From Rhizobium sp. PP-CC-3A-592 (GTDB taxonomy: Bacteria > Pseudomonadota > Alphaproteobacteria > Rhizobiales > Rhizobiaceae), in contig NZ_QJSR01000002.1 of the NCBI RefSeq assembly GCF_003217095.1, positions 558,001-622,000 of the forward strand: a stretch of 64,000 nt of DNA, written 5' to 3'. Of this stretch, positions 50,495 through 59,674 are shown in pieces. Both the position numbers and the translations under genes were made by a program. The notes below the pieces were generated by a model. That model saw only the letters and a program-made list of their open reading frames with translations, was not told where the DNA came from and did not search any database. Numbering within the stretch: the first letter of the stretch is position 1; each line of letters opens with the position of its first letter.

Positions 50495-50842
50495 GAGCGC
50501 GCTTTCGTAGAGGGAGGATGCAGGCCGGGCGGACGCTGGGAGGTGACGTTGCCCGGATGACGGGTATGATGAGGTGCCGGGGAATGCGCTGGACAGAAAA
50601 AGGTTCCATCGTCTTTCCGACATTTATAAACGGCATGCCGAAATTAATAAATGTCATGAATGTCAGGCCTGTGACCAATTCTGCAGGACGGCACCACGAG
50701 CAAGTGTCCGGTAATGTAGACCGGGATGCGCAAATCGCCAAGGTACCGGCAGTTCGCTTTGGAGAATGGGCTTCCGGGTCTATCGCATGGGCACCACAGG
50801 TCTTATCCTCGTGCGGACTCGAAGTTCGCGGACACGCCGATC
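50495..50842. other. Divergent intergenic region with an AT-rich nested palindrome
   Basis: 348 bp between the divergent transglutaminase and thyA genes; no supported gene. GACATTTAT (50619-50627) and ATAAATGTC (50647-50655) form a 9-bp inverted repeat around the palindrome CGGCATGCCG (50631-50640). A related ATGAATGTC follows immediately (50656-50664). Likely an operator; the regulator is unknown. Confidence 0.5.
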
Positions 50843-51637
50843 ATGAAACAATATCTCGACCTCCTTCGCCATGTGATGGACACCGGCTCCGACCGCAGCG
50901 ATCGGACCGGAACGGGCACGCGCTCGGTGTTCGGCTACCAGATGCGGTTCGACCTTGCGGAGGGCTTTCCGGTTCTCACGACGAAGAAGCTGCATCTGCG
51001 CTCGATCATCCACGAGCTTTTGTGGTTCCTCCGCGGCGATACGAACATCGCCTATCTCAAGGAAAACGGCGTCAGCATCTGGGACGAGTGGGCCGACGCG
51101 GCGGGCGATCTCGGCCCGGTCTACGGCTATCAGTGGCGTTCGTGGCCGGCGCCCGACGGGCGGCATATCGACCAGATCGCGCAGCTTGTGGAAGGGCTGA
51201 AGACCAATCCGCATTCCCGCCGGCATATCGTTTCGGCCTGGAACCCCGCATTGGTGGACGAAATGGCGCTGCCGCCATGCCATTGCCTGTTCCAGTTCTA
51301 CGTGTCCGATGGCAAGCTTTCCTGCCAGCTTTATCAGCGTTCCGGCGATATCTTCCTCGGCATTCCGTTCAATATCGCCTCCTACGCCCTGCTGACGCTG
51401 ATGGTGGCGCAGGTGACGGGGCTGCAGCCGGGGGATTTCGTGCACACGCTGGGAGACGCGCATATCTACAGCAATCATTTCGAGCAGGCGCGGCTGCAGA
51501 TGACCCGGACGCCAAAGGCGCTGCCGGTCATGCGGCTGAACCCTGACGTGAAGGACCTGTTCGCGTTCCGCTACGAGGATTTCGAGCTGGTGGGCTATGA
51601 GGCGGAAGCGGCGATCCGGGCGCCGATCGCGGTATGA
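50843..51637 (+). CDS. thyA: Thymidylate synthase ThyA
   Basis: Methylates dUMP to dTMP with methylene-THF, which becomes DHF. ATG 50843 gives 264 residues, the canonical length; the catalytic cysteine is C146 in [13 protein letters not shown], with [30 protein letters not shown] and [12 protein letters not shown]. It overlaps folA by 4 bp, matching supply of THF to demand. Confidence 0.97.
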   Translation: MKQYLDLLRHVMDTGSDRSDRTGTGTRSVFGYQMRFDLAEGFPVLTTKKLHLRSIIHELLWFLRGDTNIAYLKENGVSIWDEWADAAGDLGPVYGYQWRSWPAPDGRHIDQIAQLVEGLKTNPHSRRHIVSAWNPALVDEMALPPCHCLFQFYVSDGKLSCQLYQRSGDIFLGIPFNIASYALLTLMVAQVTGLQPGDFVHTLGDAHIYSNHFEQARLQMTRTPKALPVMRLNPDVKDLFAFRYEDFELVGYEAEAAIRAPIAV

Positions 51638-52188
51638 CGGCTGCAAAGATCGTCATCGTGGTGGCCGCCGCGCGGAATGGCGTGATTGGCCGGAACGGGG
51701 ACATGCCCTGGCGGTTGCCGACCGACCTTAAGCATTTCAAGGCGTTGACGCTCGGGCGGCCGGTGGTGATGGGTCGCAAGACATGGCAATCGATCGGCCG
51801 CCCGCTGCCGGGCCGCCCGAACATCGTTATCACGCGCGACGAGACCTTTGCGCCTGACGGTGCCGAGCGAGTCGGTTCGCTGGAAGACGGCTTGCAGTTG
51901 GCGGGGGAGAAGGCGGCCTCTCTTGGCGTGGATGAGGTCTGCGTCATCGGGGGCGGGCAGGTCTATCGCGATGCGATGTCCTTTGCCGACATCATCCATA
52001 TGACCGTGGTCGAGGCCGATATCGACGGCGATACGGTGTTTCCGGCGATCGACGCTTCGATTTTCGAGAAGGTTTCCGAGGTTTTTCCGCCGCGTGGCGA
52101 GAAGGACAGCCATGGCGTCGTGTTCACGACGTGGCAGCGGCGGATCGGCATCGCGCCGGGGACCCGCATCGGTTCGCTCGAACTTTAG
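51634..52188 (+). CDS. folA: Dihydrofolate reductase
   Basis: Regenerates THF from the DHF made by ThyA. The 184 residues have [26 protein letters not shown] (in blocks), [22 protein letters not shown] and [15 protein letters not shown] 51634 overlaps the thyA stop. Confidence 0.95.
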   Translation: MTAAKIVIVVAAARNGVIGRNGDMPWRLPTDLKHFKALTLGRPVVMGRKTWQSIGRPLPGRPNIVITRDETFAPDGAERVGSLEDGLQLAGEKAASLGVDEVCVIGGGQVYRDAMSFADIIHMTVVEADIDGDTVFPAIDASIFEKVSEVFPPRGEKDSHGVVFTTWQRRIGIAPGTRIGSLEL

Positions 52189-52240
52189 CAATAAACGGAA
52201 CGAAATTGCCTTGTTAACGCCAAAGTTATGACGCGCCGCG

Positions 52241-52269
52241 TTGAAAGGCTTCAGGGCGATCCCTATAAC
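52241..52269 (+). promoter_or_regulatory. hflKC promoter, possibly heat-shock sigma-32 type
   Basis: TTGAAA (52241-52246) and TATAAC (52264-52269) are exactly 17 bp apart, 64 bp before hflK. The context GTTGAAA ... CCCTATAAC also fits the alphaproteobacterial RpoH pattern (CTTG, 17-18 bp, CYTATNT). Which sigma factor uses it is open. Confidence 0.6.
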
Positions 52270-52332
52270 GGGGTTACTTCCCAGTCGGTTCCGCCGATTG
52301 CCGGAGGTGGGAGTGTAACGAAAGAGGTATGA

Positions 52333-53472
52333 ATGCCCTGGAGCAATCAGAACGGCGGCGGCGGTGGTCCTTGGGGCGGCGGCGGCGGTAACGGCGGCAA
52401 TGGCGGTGGTGGAAACAAAGGCCCCTGGGGCCAAGGTCCCAACCGCCCGCGTGGCGGCGGCGGTGGCCGCGGCAATGGCGGTCCGCCGGATCTCGAAGAG
52501 ATCTTGCGCCGGGGTCAGGACCAGCTGAAGAACGTCGTTCCCGGCGGCTTCAACGGCGGCGTGGCCGCGATCATCGGCCTGCTGATCATCGGCTTCATCC
52601 TCATCAATTCCGTCTACACCGTCCAGCCGGACGAGCGTGGCGTCGAGATGCGCTTCGGCAAGCCGAAGGAAGAAATCTCGATGCCGGGCCTGCATTACCA
52701 CTTCTGGCCGCTGGAAACCGTCGAACTGGTCAAGGTCACCGAGCAGCAGCAGAATATCGGCAGCAAGTCGGTCTCGGCCGATCCGTCGTCGGCCGGCCTG
52801 ATGCTGTCGGGCGACCAGAACATCGTGAACGTCCAGTTCTCGGTGCTGTTCTCGGTCACCGACCCGAAGGCCTATCTCTTCAACGTCGAGGATCCCGCCA
52901 ACACCCTGCAGCAGGTCTCCGAAAGCGCCATGCGCGAGGTCGTCGGCCGTCGTCCGGCGCAGGACATCTTCCGCGACAACCGTCAGGCGATCGCGCAGGA
53001 CGTGAAGGCGACGATCCAGGCGACCATGGACACCTATGGCGCCGGCATCTCCGTCAACACCGTTGCGATCGAGGATGCGGCTCCGCCGCGCGAGGTCGCC
53101 GACGCGTTCGACGAGGTGCAGCGCGCCGAGCAGGACGAGGATCGTTTCGTCGAGGAATCCAACCAGTACGCCAACCAGGTGCTCGGTCGGGCCCGCGGTC
53201 AGGCGGCGCAGAACCGCGAAGAGGCGGCGGCCTACAAGGACCGCGTCGTCAAGGAAGCCGAGGGTGAGGCGCAGCGCTTCGTCTCGGTCTATGACGCCTA
53301 TGCGCTGGCTCCGGACGTGACGCGCAAGCGTCTCTATCTGGAAACCATGCAGGAGGTTCTCGGCAAGTCCAAGAAGGTCATTCTGGACGAGAAGAACGGC
53401 CAGGGCGTGCTGCCCTACCTGCCGCTCACCGAAATCGGCCGGCCGGCCCCGCAGGTCGGAGGAAGCAACTGA
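52333..53472 (+). CDS. hflK: FtsH protease modulator HflK
   Basis: SPFH/band-7 membrane protein that, with HflC, forms a large cage around the FtsH protease. The 379 residues start with a Gly/Asn/Trp/Pro-rich tract (GGGGGPWGGGGGNGGNGG), then one membrane span (about 75-96) and the band-7 domain (from VQPDERGVEMRFGKPKEEIS). Overlaps hflC by one base. Confidence 0.94.
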   Translation: MPWSNQNGGGGGPWGGGGGNGGNGGGGNKGPWGQGPNRPRGGGGGRGNGGPPDLEEILRRGQDQLKNVVPGGFNGGVAAIIGLLIIGFILINSVYTVQPDERGVEMRFGKPKEEISMPGLHYHFWPLETVELVKVTEQQQNIGSKSVSADPSSAGLMLSGDQNIVNVQFSVLFSVTDPKAYLFNVEDPANTLQQVSESAMREVVGRRPAQDIFRDNRQAIAQDVKATIQATMDTYGAGISVNTVAIEDAAPPREVADAFDEVQRAEQDEDRFVEESNQYANQVLGRARGQAAQNREEAAAYKDRVVKEAEGEAQRFVSVYDAYALAPDVTRKRLYLETMQEVLGKSKKVILDEKNGQGVLPYLPLTEIGRPAPQVGGSN

Positions 53473-54419
53473 TGAATAGCCGTCTTCCCTATTTCCTGAT
53501 CGCTTTCGCGGTCATCCTGATGGCCGTCTATTCCTCGGTCTTCGTCGTTACCGAACGACAGCAGGCGGTCGTCGTTCGCTTTGGTCAGATCCAGGACGTG
53601 AAGACCGAGCCGGGCCTCTATTTCAAGCTGCCCTTCGCCTTCATGGATGCCGATCGCGTCCAGTATGTCGAGGATCAGGCCCTGCGCTTCGATCTCGACA
53701 ACATCCGCGTGCAGGTTTCCGGTGGTAAATTCTACGAGGTCGATGCCTTCGTGGTCTACCGCATCCAGGATCCTCGCCGCTTCCGTGAAACGGTATCCGG
53801 TGACCGGTCCTCCGCCGAAGCCCGACTTCGCACGCGTCTCGATTCGTCGCTGCGTCGCGTCTACGGTCTTCGCGGCTTCGAATCGGCTCTTTCCGAAGAG
53901 CGCGCTTCGATGATGCGGGAAGTCCGTGCCGACCTGAAGACCGACGCCGAATCGCTCGGTCTCAACATTCAGGACGTTCGCATCCGCCGCACCGACCTGA
54001 CGCAGGAAGTCTCGCAGCAGACCTTCGACCGCATGAAAGCGGAACGTCTCGCCGAGGCGGAGTTGATCCGCGCCCGGGGTAACGAGCAGAGCCAGCGCCG
54101 TCGCGCCATCGCCGATCGTCAGGTTGTCGAACTCGTGGCCGACGCGCAGCGTGATGCGGAAATCCTGCGCGGTGAAGGCGAAGCCGAACGGACGCGCGTG
54201 TTTGCGGAAGCCTTTGCGCGCGATCCGAGCTTCTTCGAGTTCTACCGCTCGATGACCGCTTACAGCGCAGCGATCGCAAGCCCGGAGACGACGCTGGTGA
54301 TTTCGCCGGACTCGGAGTTCTTCCGCTTCTTCAACAGCTCGCAGGGTGCGCCCTTGCCGTCCGCGGCTCCGGCCACTCCCGCTGCACCGGCCGCCCCGGC
54401 GACGCCTGCCGCGAACTGA
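53472..54419 (+). CDS. hflC: FtsH protease modulator HflC
   Basis: Partner of HflK, 315 residues: an N-terminal membrane span (about 5-25), then the band-7 domain starting VTERQQAVVVRFGQIQDVK, and an Ala/Pro-rich tail. The DPSFFEFYRSMTAY stretch near the end is typical of HflC. A terminator follows 21 bp after the stop. Confidence 0.94.
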   Translation: MNSRLPYFLIAFAVILMAVYSSVFVVTERQQAVVVRFGQIQDVKTEPGLYFKLPFAFMDADRVQYVEDQALRFDLDNIRVQVSGGKFYEVDAFVVYRIQDPRRFRETVSGDRSSAEARLRTRLDSSLRRVYGLRGFESALSEERASMMREVRADLKTDAESLGLNIQDVRIRRTDLTQEVSQQTFDRMKAERLAEAELIRARGNEQSQRRRAIADRQVVELVADAQRDAEILRGEGEAERTRVFAEAFARDPSFFEFYRSMTAYSAAIASPETTLVISPDSEFFRFFNSSQGAPLPSAAPATPAAPAAPATPAAN

Positions 54420-54440
54420 GCCAAAACGGACCAAAGATAA

Positions 54441-54478
54441 AAGAAGGGGCCGGCAGCGATGCCGGCCCCTTCTTTCTT
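54441..54478 (+). terminator. Intrinsic terminator after hflKC
   Basis: 14-bp perfect stem (54441-54454 with 54461-54474) with a 6-base loop, ending CTTCTTTCTT. Clear end of the hflKC transcript. Confidence 0.88.
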
Positions 54479-54660
54479 GACGGCATGCGCTAGGGATGGC
54501 AGGGCAAGCTTGCAGGGCGGCGCATCTCCCATGTCCGGCCCTCACCGAATGGTTTGACCTGCTGCTCGAGCGCAGCAGACGTTACGTCCACAACGCTTGC
54601 TGCCCGTCAGGCCCGATGTCGAAGGCCTTTTCTCTGGCGCTGGCGTATCGAGGGGTATGA

Positions 54661-55047
54661 ATGTCTCGCAAACTGCTGATCCGGCTGGTTGAAGCCGAAT
54701 ATTCGATCACCCGGCTGAATGTCGGCTCGCCACTGCCGGAATGGCTGCCGGGCGCCGGCTTCTGGTCGGTCTCCTCGTCGCGGGAGGAAATGACGCTCGT
54801 CTGTCGCGCCGCGCGTGTGCCGACCGGTGTGATCTCGTCGAATGGCTGGCGGTGCCTCCGGATCGAGGAGCACTTCGCCTTCGATATTCCGGGTATTCTG
54901 TCGTCCGTGCTGGAGCCGCTCTCGACGGCCGGTGTCGGCCTGTTTGCGAACTCGACCTTCAGCACCGACTACATCTTCATTCTCGGCTCCGACCTCGACA
55001 AGGCCGTCGCCGCGCTCAGGGCCCACGGCCATGAGGTGATGGTCTGA
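54661..55047 (+). CDS. ACT domain-containing protein
   Basis: 128 residues. The C-terminal half (IEEHFAFDIPGILSSVLEPLSTAGVGLFANSTFSTDYIFI) matches the ACT_7-type fold that binds small ligands such as amino acids; the N-terminal half is a related fold. No catalytic domain, so it is a putative ligand sensor of unknown role. It stands alone after the hflKC terminator, convergent with the PhnA-like gene. Confidence 0.78.
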   Translation: MSRKLLIRLVEAEYSITRLNVGSPLPEWLPGAGFWSVSSSREEMTLVCRAARVPTGVISSNGWRCLRIEEHFAFDIPGILSSVLEPLSTAGVGLFANSTFSTDYIFILGSDLDKAVAALRAHGHEVMV

Positions 55048-55083
55048 GCGGGATTATCCCGAGCGCGGTCAACCTTGGTCTAA

Positions 55084-55302
55084 TCAGGCCTTCTTGAGGA
55101 ATTCCGTCCGCAGCACGAGACCCTTGACCTTTTCCGCGTTGCATTCGACTTCCGCCGGATCGTCCGTCAGGCGGATGTTCTTGACCAGCGTGCCGCGCTT
55201 CAGCGTGACGGATGTGCCCTTGACCTTGAGGTCCTTGATGAGCGTCACCGAGTCGCCATCGGCGAGCTCGGTTCCGTTGCTGTCCCTGACGACGATGCCC
55301 AT
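55084..55302 (-). CDS. PhnA/YjdM-type domain protein, short form
   Basis: 72 residues from ATG 55302. The sequence VVRDSNGTELADGDSVTLIKDLKVKG followed by LKRGTLVKNIRLTDD matches the C-terminal domain of PhnA/YjdM (alkylphosphonate utilisation name only; true function unclear). The zinc ribbon found at the N-terminus of full-length YjdM is absent, so this is a single-domain form. Confidence 0.82.
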   Translation of the reverse strand: MGIVVRDSNGTELADGDSVTLIKDLKVKGTSVTLKRGTLVKNIRLTDDPAEVECNAEKVKGLVLRTEFLKKA

Positions 55303-55623
55303 GGTTGTATCTGCTCTGGCGCGCGCCCGCGCCTGCGTGTGCGTTTCGCCGCTTATGACGCCCGGGCGGTGCCGGCGCAAGGGCCTGCGGCACTGGAGGG
55401 TGTGCAGTGCCTCGTCGCATCCGGGCCATAACGAAAAGATGACTGGACGGGTGGGGCCTGCGCCTTATCTTCGCTTCCATGGGCGTGCAGGAATTCGGAC
55501 TGTCTGCCTTGCCTCTATCTGTTTCCGCACCGTGCGTCTGGCTCGCCCGAGGCTTTTCCTTCCGCCGTGCTGCCGGTAAGGTACCGGCGAACCGACGGCA
55601 TATCTTTCCGAAACGAGGACTTC

Positions 55624-57261
55624 ATGGGATCACACCGCTCCAGCTTCACCCGGACGGCGGCGCTTGCCCTGTCGACGGCTCTCGTTTTCGCAGGCCCCTT
55701 CGAGGCGGTGGCCCAGGTGGCCAAGCCAATTGCGCCGCCAGCAGCCACCGGGCCGCTTCCGGTTCCGCCACAGCCGTCGCCCTCCATCGCCCCCCCCGGA
55801 CGCGCGGCCCAGGGCCCGGATTCGGTGGCCGATCTTGCCGCCGGGCTTCTGGATGCCGTCGTCAACATCTCCACCTCGCAGAACGTGAAGACGGACGACG
55901 ACGCGCCGATGCCGAAGGTGCCGCAGGGCTCGCCCTTCCAGGATTTCTTCGATGAATTCTTCAAGGGCCAGAACGGGCAGGGTGCGCCCGGCCGCAAGGT
56001 CGAGTCCCTCGGCTCCGGCTTCGTCATTGATCCCACCGGCTATATCGTCACCAACAACCACGTCATTGAGGGTGCCGACGATATCGAGGTCAACTTCGCC
56101 AACGGCTCGAAGCTGAAGGCGAAGCTGATCGGGACCGATACCAAGACCGACCTTGCGGTGCTGAAGGTGGAGCCAAAGAAGCCGCTGACGGCGGTGCCGC
56201 TGGGTGACAGCCGTGCGATGCGGATCGGCGATTGGGTGATGGCGATTGGTAATCCGTTCGGCCTCGGCGGTACCGTCACCGTCGGCATCATTTCGGCCCG
56301 CGGGCGCAACATCAATGCCGGTCCCTACGACAACTTCATCCAGACGGATGCCGCCATCAACCGCGGCAACTCGGGCGGACCTCTCTTCAACATGAAGGGC
56401 GAGGTGATCGGCATCAACACGGCGATCATCTCGCCCTCCGGCGGCTCGATCGGCATCGGCTTTTCCGTGCCGACGGAGCTTGCGTCCAACGTCATCACCC
56501 AGCTGAAGGATTTCGGCGAGACCCGTCGCGGCTGGCTCGGCGTCCGCATCCAGCCGGTCACCGACGATATCGCCGAGAGCCTCGGCATGGACACGCCGCG
56601 CGGCGCGCTGGTCGCCGGCATCATCGAGGGTGGTCCGATTTCCAAGGGCGAGATCAAGTCCGGCGACGTCATCACCAAGTTCGACGGTCGTGATGTCGCG
56701 GAAATGCGCGATCTGCCGCGGGTGGTGGCAGAAAGCCCGGTCGGCAAGGCCGTGGATGTCATCGTCATCCGGGATGGCAAGGAGATGACCGTGCAGGTCA
56801 CGCTCGGCCGGCTGGAAGATGCCGATGTTGCGAGCGCCGAAGCCTCTACGGACGAAGCGCCGGGGTCCTCGGACGACGCGCCGGGGACGGAAGGCGAGGG
56901 CGGTGCGGGCAGCCAGGAGGGCACCGATCAGGCGGAGCCGCCGGCTGCCGATTTGCCGAAGTCCGACGAGGTGCTCGGTATGAAACTGGCCTTGCTGGAG
57001 GCGCCGAACCGCCGCAGCTTCGGTATCGGAGACGATGTCGAAGGCGTCGTCATCACCGAGGTCGCCCAGGGCTCGGCCGCTGCCGAGCGGCGGATTACGG
57101 CGGGCGATGTCATCGTCGAGATCGGTCAGGAAGCCATGAAGACACCCGAGGACGTGACCGCGCGGATCGAGGAGTTGAAGGCCGACGGACGGCGCAATGC
57201 TTTGCTGATGATCTCCAACAAGACCGGCGAACTGCGGTTCGTTACGGTGCGCATCGAGTAG
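55624..57261 (+). CDS. Do/DegP-type periplasmic serine protease
   Basis: Periplasmic chaperone-protease of 545 residues from ATG 55624 (GAGGA just upstream). A signal peptide is cleaved near residue 30. The catalytic triad is H146 (TNNHVIEGADD), D176 (TKTDLAVLKV) and S250 (INRGNSGGPLFN). Two PDZ domains follow (about 290-390 and 460-545), separated by an acidic Ala/Ser/Asp/Glu linker. A proline-rich stretch follows the signal peptide. It is one of the Deg proteases that rhizobia carry in several copies. Confidence 0.93.
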   Translation: MGSHRSSFTRTAALALSTALVFAGPFEAVAQVAKPIAPPAATGPLPVPPQPSPSIAPPGRAAQGPDSVADLAAGLLDAVVNISTSQNVKTDDDAPMPKVPQGSPFQDFFDEFFKGQNGQGAPGRKVESLGSGFVIDPTGYIVTNNHVIEGADDIEVNFANGSKLKAKLIGTDTKTDLAVLKVEPKKPLTAVPLGDSRAMRIGDWVMAIGNPFGLGGTVTVGIISARGRNINAGPYDNFIQTDAAINRGNSGGPLFNMKGEVIGINTAIISPSGGSIGIGFSVPTELASNVITQLKDFGETRRGWLGVRIQPVTDDIAESLGMDTPRGALVAGIIEGGPISKGEIKSGDVITKFDGRDVAEMRDLPRVVAESPVGKAVDVIVIRDGKEMTVQVTLGRLEDADVASAEASTDEAPGSSDDAPGTEGEGGAGSQEGTDQAEPPAADLPKSDEVLGMKLALLEAPNRRSFGIGDDVEGVVITEVAQGSAAAERRITAGDVIVEIGQEAMKTPEDVTARIEELKADGRRNALLMISNKTGELRFVTVRIE

Positions 57262-57267
57262 CCGGGA

Positions 57268-57311
57268 GATCGCGTCGGAGACGACGGGCCTCCGGTGGGA
57301 GGTCCGCGATC
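57268..57311. terminator. Hairpin between convergent Deg protease and GNAT genes
   Basis: GATCGCG (57268-57274) pairs with CGCGATC (57305-57311), enclosing a second stem formed by GGCCTCC and GGAGGTC. It overlaps the GNAT stop codon and lacks a long T-run; a bidirectional barrier is plausible. Confidence 0.45.
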
Positions 57312-57855
57312 ACTCCGGGCGCTTCCGGCGATAGAGCACGTGGCGTTTTAGGTGCGGATGCGTGTCCGGCACGCGCGGATGGTCGAAATCCCCATCGATA
57401 TCGCGGATAAGGCCGATGCGCTCCATCACGGCGATCGAGCGGCGGTTGTCGGTGACCGCGAAGGAAACGATTTCATCAAGACCGCGCGTCTTGAACCCGA
57501 AGGCGAGCAGGACGCTTGCCGCTTCCGTCACATAGCCCTTCGACCAGTCGCGCCGCGCCAGGCGCCAGCCGATCTCGACGGTGCCGACCGGTAGAATCGG
57601 AGCGAGATCCGGAATGGCCAGGCCGCAGAAGCCGATAGGCTCGTCGGTCTCCTTCAAGGCGAGCGCGAAGAAGCCATAGCCCGTGTCCGCGATGGCCTGA
57701 CGGTTCCGGTCGAACAGGGCGTCGGCATCCGCACGATCCCGGCGGAACGGGAAGAACGTCATGACCTCGGGATCGCTGTTGATCTCGAAGAAGAGATCGC
57801 GATCCGAGTCCTGCCAGTTGCGGATGCGAAGGCGCTCTGTTTCCGTAATGATCAT
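57310..57855 (-). CDS. GNAT family N-acetyltransferase (RimJ/RimL-like)
   Basis: 181 residues of the Acetyltransf_3 type: TERLRIRNWQDSDRDLFFEI, EIGWRLARRDWSKGYVTEAA as the acetyl-CoA loop, and FAVTDNRRSIAVMERIGL. The substrate is unknown. Its ATG overlaps the serB stop (ATGA on the minus strand), so it is coupled to serB. Confidence 0.88.
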   Translation of the reverse strand: MIITETERLRIRNWQDSDRDLFFEINSDPEVMTFFPFRRDRADADALFDRNRQAIADTGYGFFALALKETDEPIGFCGLAIPDLAPILPVGTVEIGWRLARRDWSKGYVTEAASVLLAFGFKTRGLDEIVSFAVTDNRRSIAVMERIGLIRDIDGDFDHPRVPDTHPHLKRHVLYRRKRPE

Positions 57856-58754
57856 GCGCGACCGGTGCGGGTAATGAAATCCGTTCTGCGATAGCCCTGG
57901 ATGTAGAGGAGCGCGGTGAGGTCGCCATGGTCGATGCGGATCTTCGCTTCGGCGGAGACCGTCGGTTTCGCGTGCAGGGCGACGCCCGAGCCGGCAAGCT
58001 TGATCATGCCGAGATCGTTGGCGCCGTCGCCCACCGCCATCGCATCTTCCGGCGTGATGCCGAGACGTTCCGTGATCTCGATCAGCGCATCGACCTTGGC
58101 CTGCCGGCCGAGGATCGGCTCCTCTACGGTCCCGTCGAGAATACCGTCCGCGACCACCAGCCGATTGGCGCGGTTCTCGTCAAAGCCGATTCGTTCGCCG
58201 ATGGGGCCCGTGAAGACGGTAAAGCCGCCGGAGACGAGGGCGGTATAGGCACCCTTGGCCTTCATGGTTGCGACCAGCTCGATGCCGCCGGCCGTCAGCG
58301 TGATGTGCTTGGCGATCACGTCGTCCACGACGCTGATCGGCAAGCCCTTCAGCAGGCCGACGCGTTCGATCAGGGCCGGTTCGAAGGCGATCTCGCCGTT
58401 CATGGCCCGCGCGGTGATGACGGCGACCTGTTCCTTCAGGCCGACTTCGGCTGCGAGTTCGTCGATGCACTCCTGCCCGATCATGGTCGAGTCCATATCG
58501 GCGATCAGCAGGCGCTTGCGCCGCGTTTCCGCATCCTGCACGATGACGTCGACCGGCTGTCCGGCGACGACGTCGCGCAATTGCCGCTCGGCCTCGGCCG
58601 GGTCGGTGCCATCGCGCAGGGCGATATCGCAGGCGATCCCGTCGGCGAGCCAGTAGAGACCGGACGCCTGAACGGCCGCTGCTGCCTTTTCACCGAGAGC
58701 CGCGCTCAGCACCGGATTTGACGGATTGGCGACAAGCGTGGCAACGAGAGCCAT
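57852..58754 (-). CDS. serB: Phosphoserine phosphatase SerB
   Basis: Last step of serine synthesis. ATG 58754 gives 300 residues. An N-terminal regulatory domain of about 75 residues precedes the HAD phosphatase domain with nucleophile D86 in ADMDSTMIGQECIDELA, the VSGGFTVF motif and GDGANDLGMIKLAG. Its ATG overlaps the miaA start on the other strand, so the control signals of each gene must lie within the other's coding region. Confidence 0.94.
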   Translation of the reverse strand: MALVATLVANPSNPVLSAALGEKAAAAVQASGLYWLADGIACDIALRDGTDPAEAERQLRDVVAGQPVDVIVQDAETRRKRLLIADMDSTMIGQECIDELAAEVGLKEQVAVITARAMNGEIAFEPALIERVGLLKGLPISVVDDVIAKHITLTAGGIELVATMKAKGAYTALVSGGFTVFTGPIGERIGFDENRANRLVVADGILDGTVEEPILGRQAKVDALIEITERLGITPEDAMAVGDGANDLGMIKLAGSGVALHAKPTVSAEAKIRIDHGDLTALLYIQGYRRTDFITRTGRA

Positions 58755-59649
58755 GATGAAAAACCTTGAAAGAGGACAGGACACGATCCTGATAACGGGA
58801 CCAACCGCCAGCGGCAAGTCCGCGCTCGCCGTTCGGCTGGCGCAGACGCATGGCGGCGTCGTCGTCAATGCCGACAGCATGCAGGTCTACGATACGCTCC
58901 GCGTGCTGACGGCGCGGCCGTCGGAGGCCGACATGGACGGCGTGCCGCACAGGCTCTACGGGCATGTGCCGGCCGGCCAAAGCTATTCCACCGGCGAATG
59001 GCTGCGAGAGGCGACCGTGCTTCTGGGGCAGCTTCGCGCGGAGGGGCGGGTGCCGGTCATCGTTGGCGGCACCGGGCTCTATTTCAAGGCGCTGACGGGC
59101 GGGTTGTCGGAGATGCCGGATGTGCCGGACGAGATCCGGTCGCGGCTGCGAGCCCGCCTTCAGGCGGAAGGGCCTGGCCCGCTGCATGCTCAGCTCGCCG
59201 AAGGCGATCCCGAAACGGCGGCCGTGCTGAAGCCCGGGGACGGGCAACGCATCGTCCGGGCTCTCGAAATCTTCGAGGCGAGCGGCCGGTCGATCCGCGG
59301 TTTTCAAGCCACGCGCGGCGCGATGGTGGTCGATCCGGACCGGGCGTTGAAGATGGTCGTGATGCCGGAGCGGGACGAACTTCGGCGGCGGATCAACCGA
59401 CGGTTCGAGGCGATGCTGGATCAGGGGGCGATCGAGGAGGTCGCGTGTCTGCTGGCGAAAGACCTGTCACCCGATCTGACGGCCATGAAGGCGATCGGCG
59501 TGCCGCAGATCGCGGCGCTGCTGCGCGGAGAGATCGACCGGCGCGGCGTCATCGAGACCGCGTCGGCCGCGACGCGGCAATATGCCAAGCGGCAGATGAC
59601 GTGGTTTCGCAATCAGCTGGACGAGAGCTGGGAGCGCGTGGTGCCTTGA
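58753..59649 (+). CDS. miaA: tRNA dimethylallyltransferase MiaA
   Basis: Adds a dimethylallyl group to A37 of tRNAs reading U-starting codons. 298 residues from ATG 58753 (or ATG 58756, same frame). P-loop GPTASGKS (16-23), NADSMQVYDTL, the substrate loop GGTGLYFKAL and QYAKRQMTWFRNQ near the end. Its first bases overlap the start codon of serB on the other strand. Confidence 0.94.
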   Translation: MMKNLERGQDTILITGPTASGKSALAVRLAQTHGGVVVNADSMQVYDTLRVLTARPSEADMDGVPHRLYGHVPAGQSYSTGEWLREATVLLGQLRAEGRVPVIVGGTGLYFKALTGGLSEMPDVPDEIRSRLRARLQAEGPGPLHAQLAEGDPETAAVLKPGDGQRIVRALEIFEASGRSIRGFQATRGAMVVDPDRALKMVVMPERDELRRRINRRFEAMLDQGAIEEVACLLAKDLSPDLTAMKAIGVPQIAALLRGEIDRRGVIETASAATRQYAKRQMTWFRNQLDESWERVVP

Positions 59650-59674
59650 GCAAGCCGTTTCATAAGGCGTCGGC

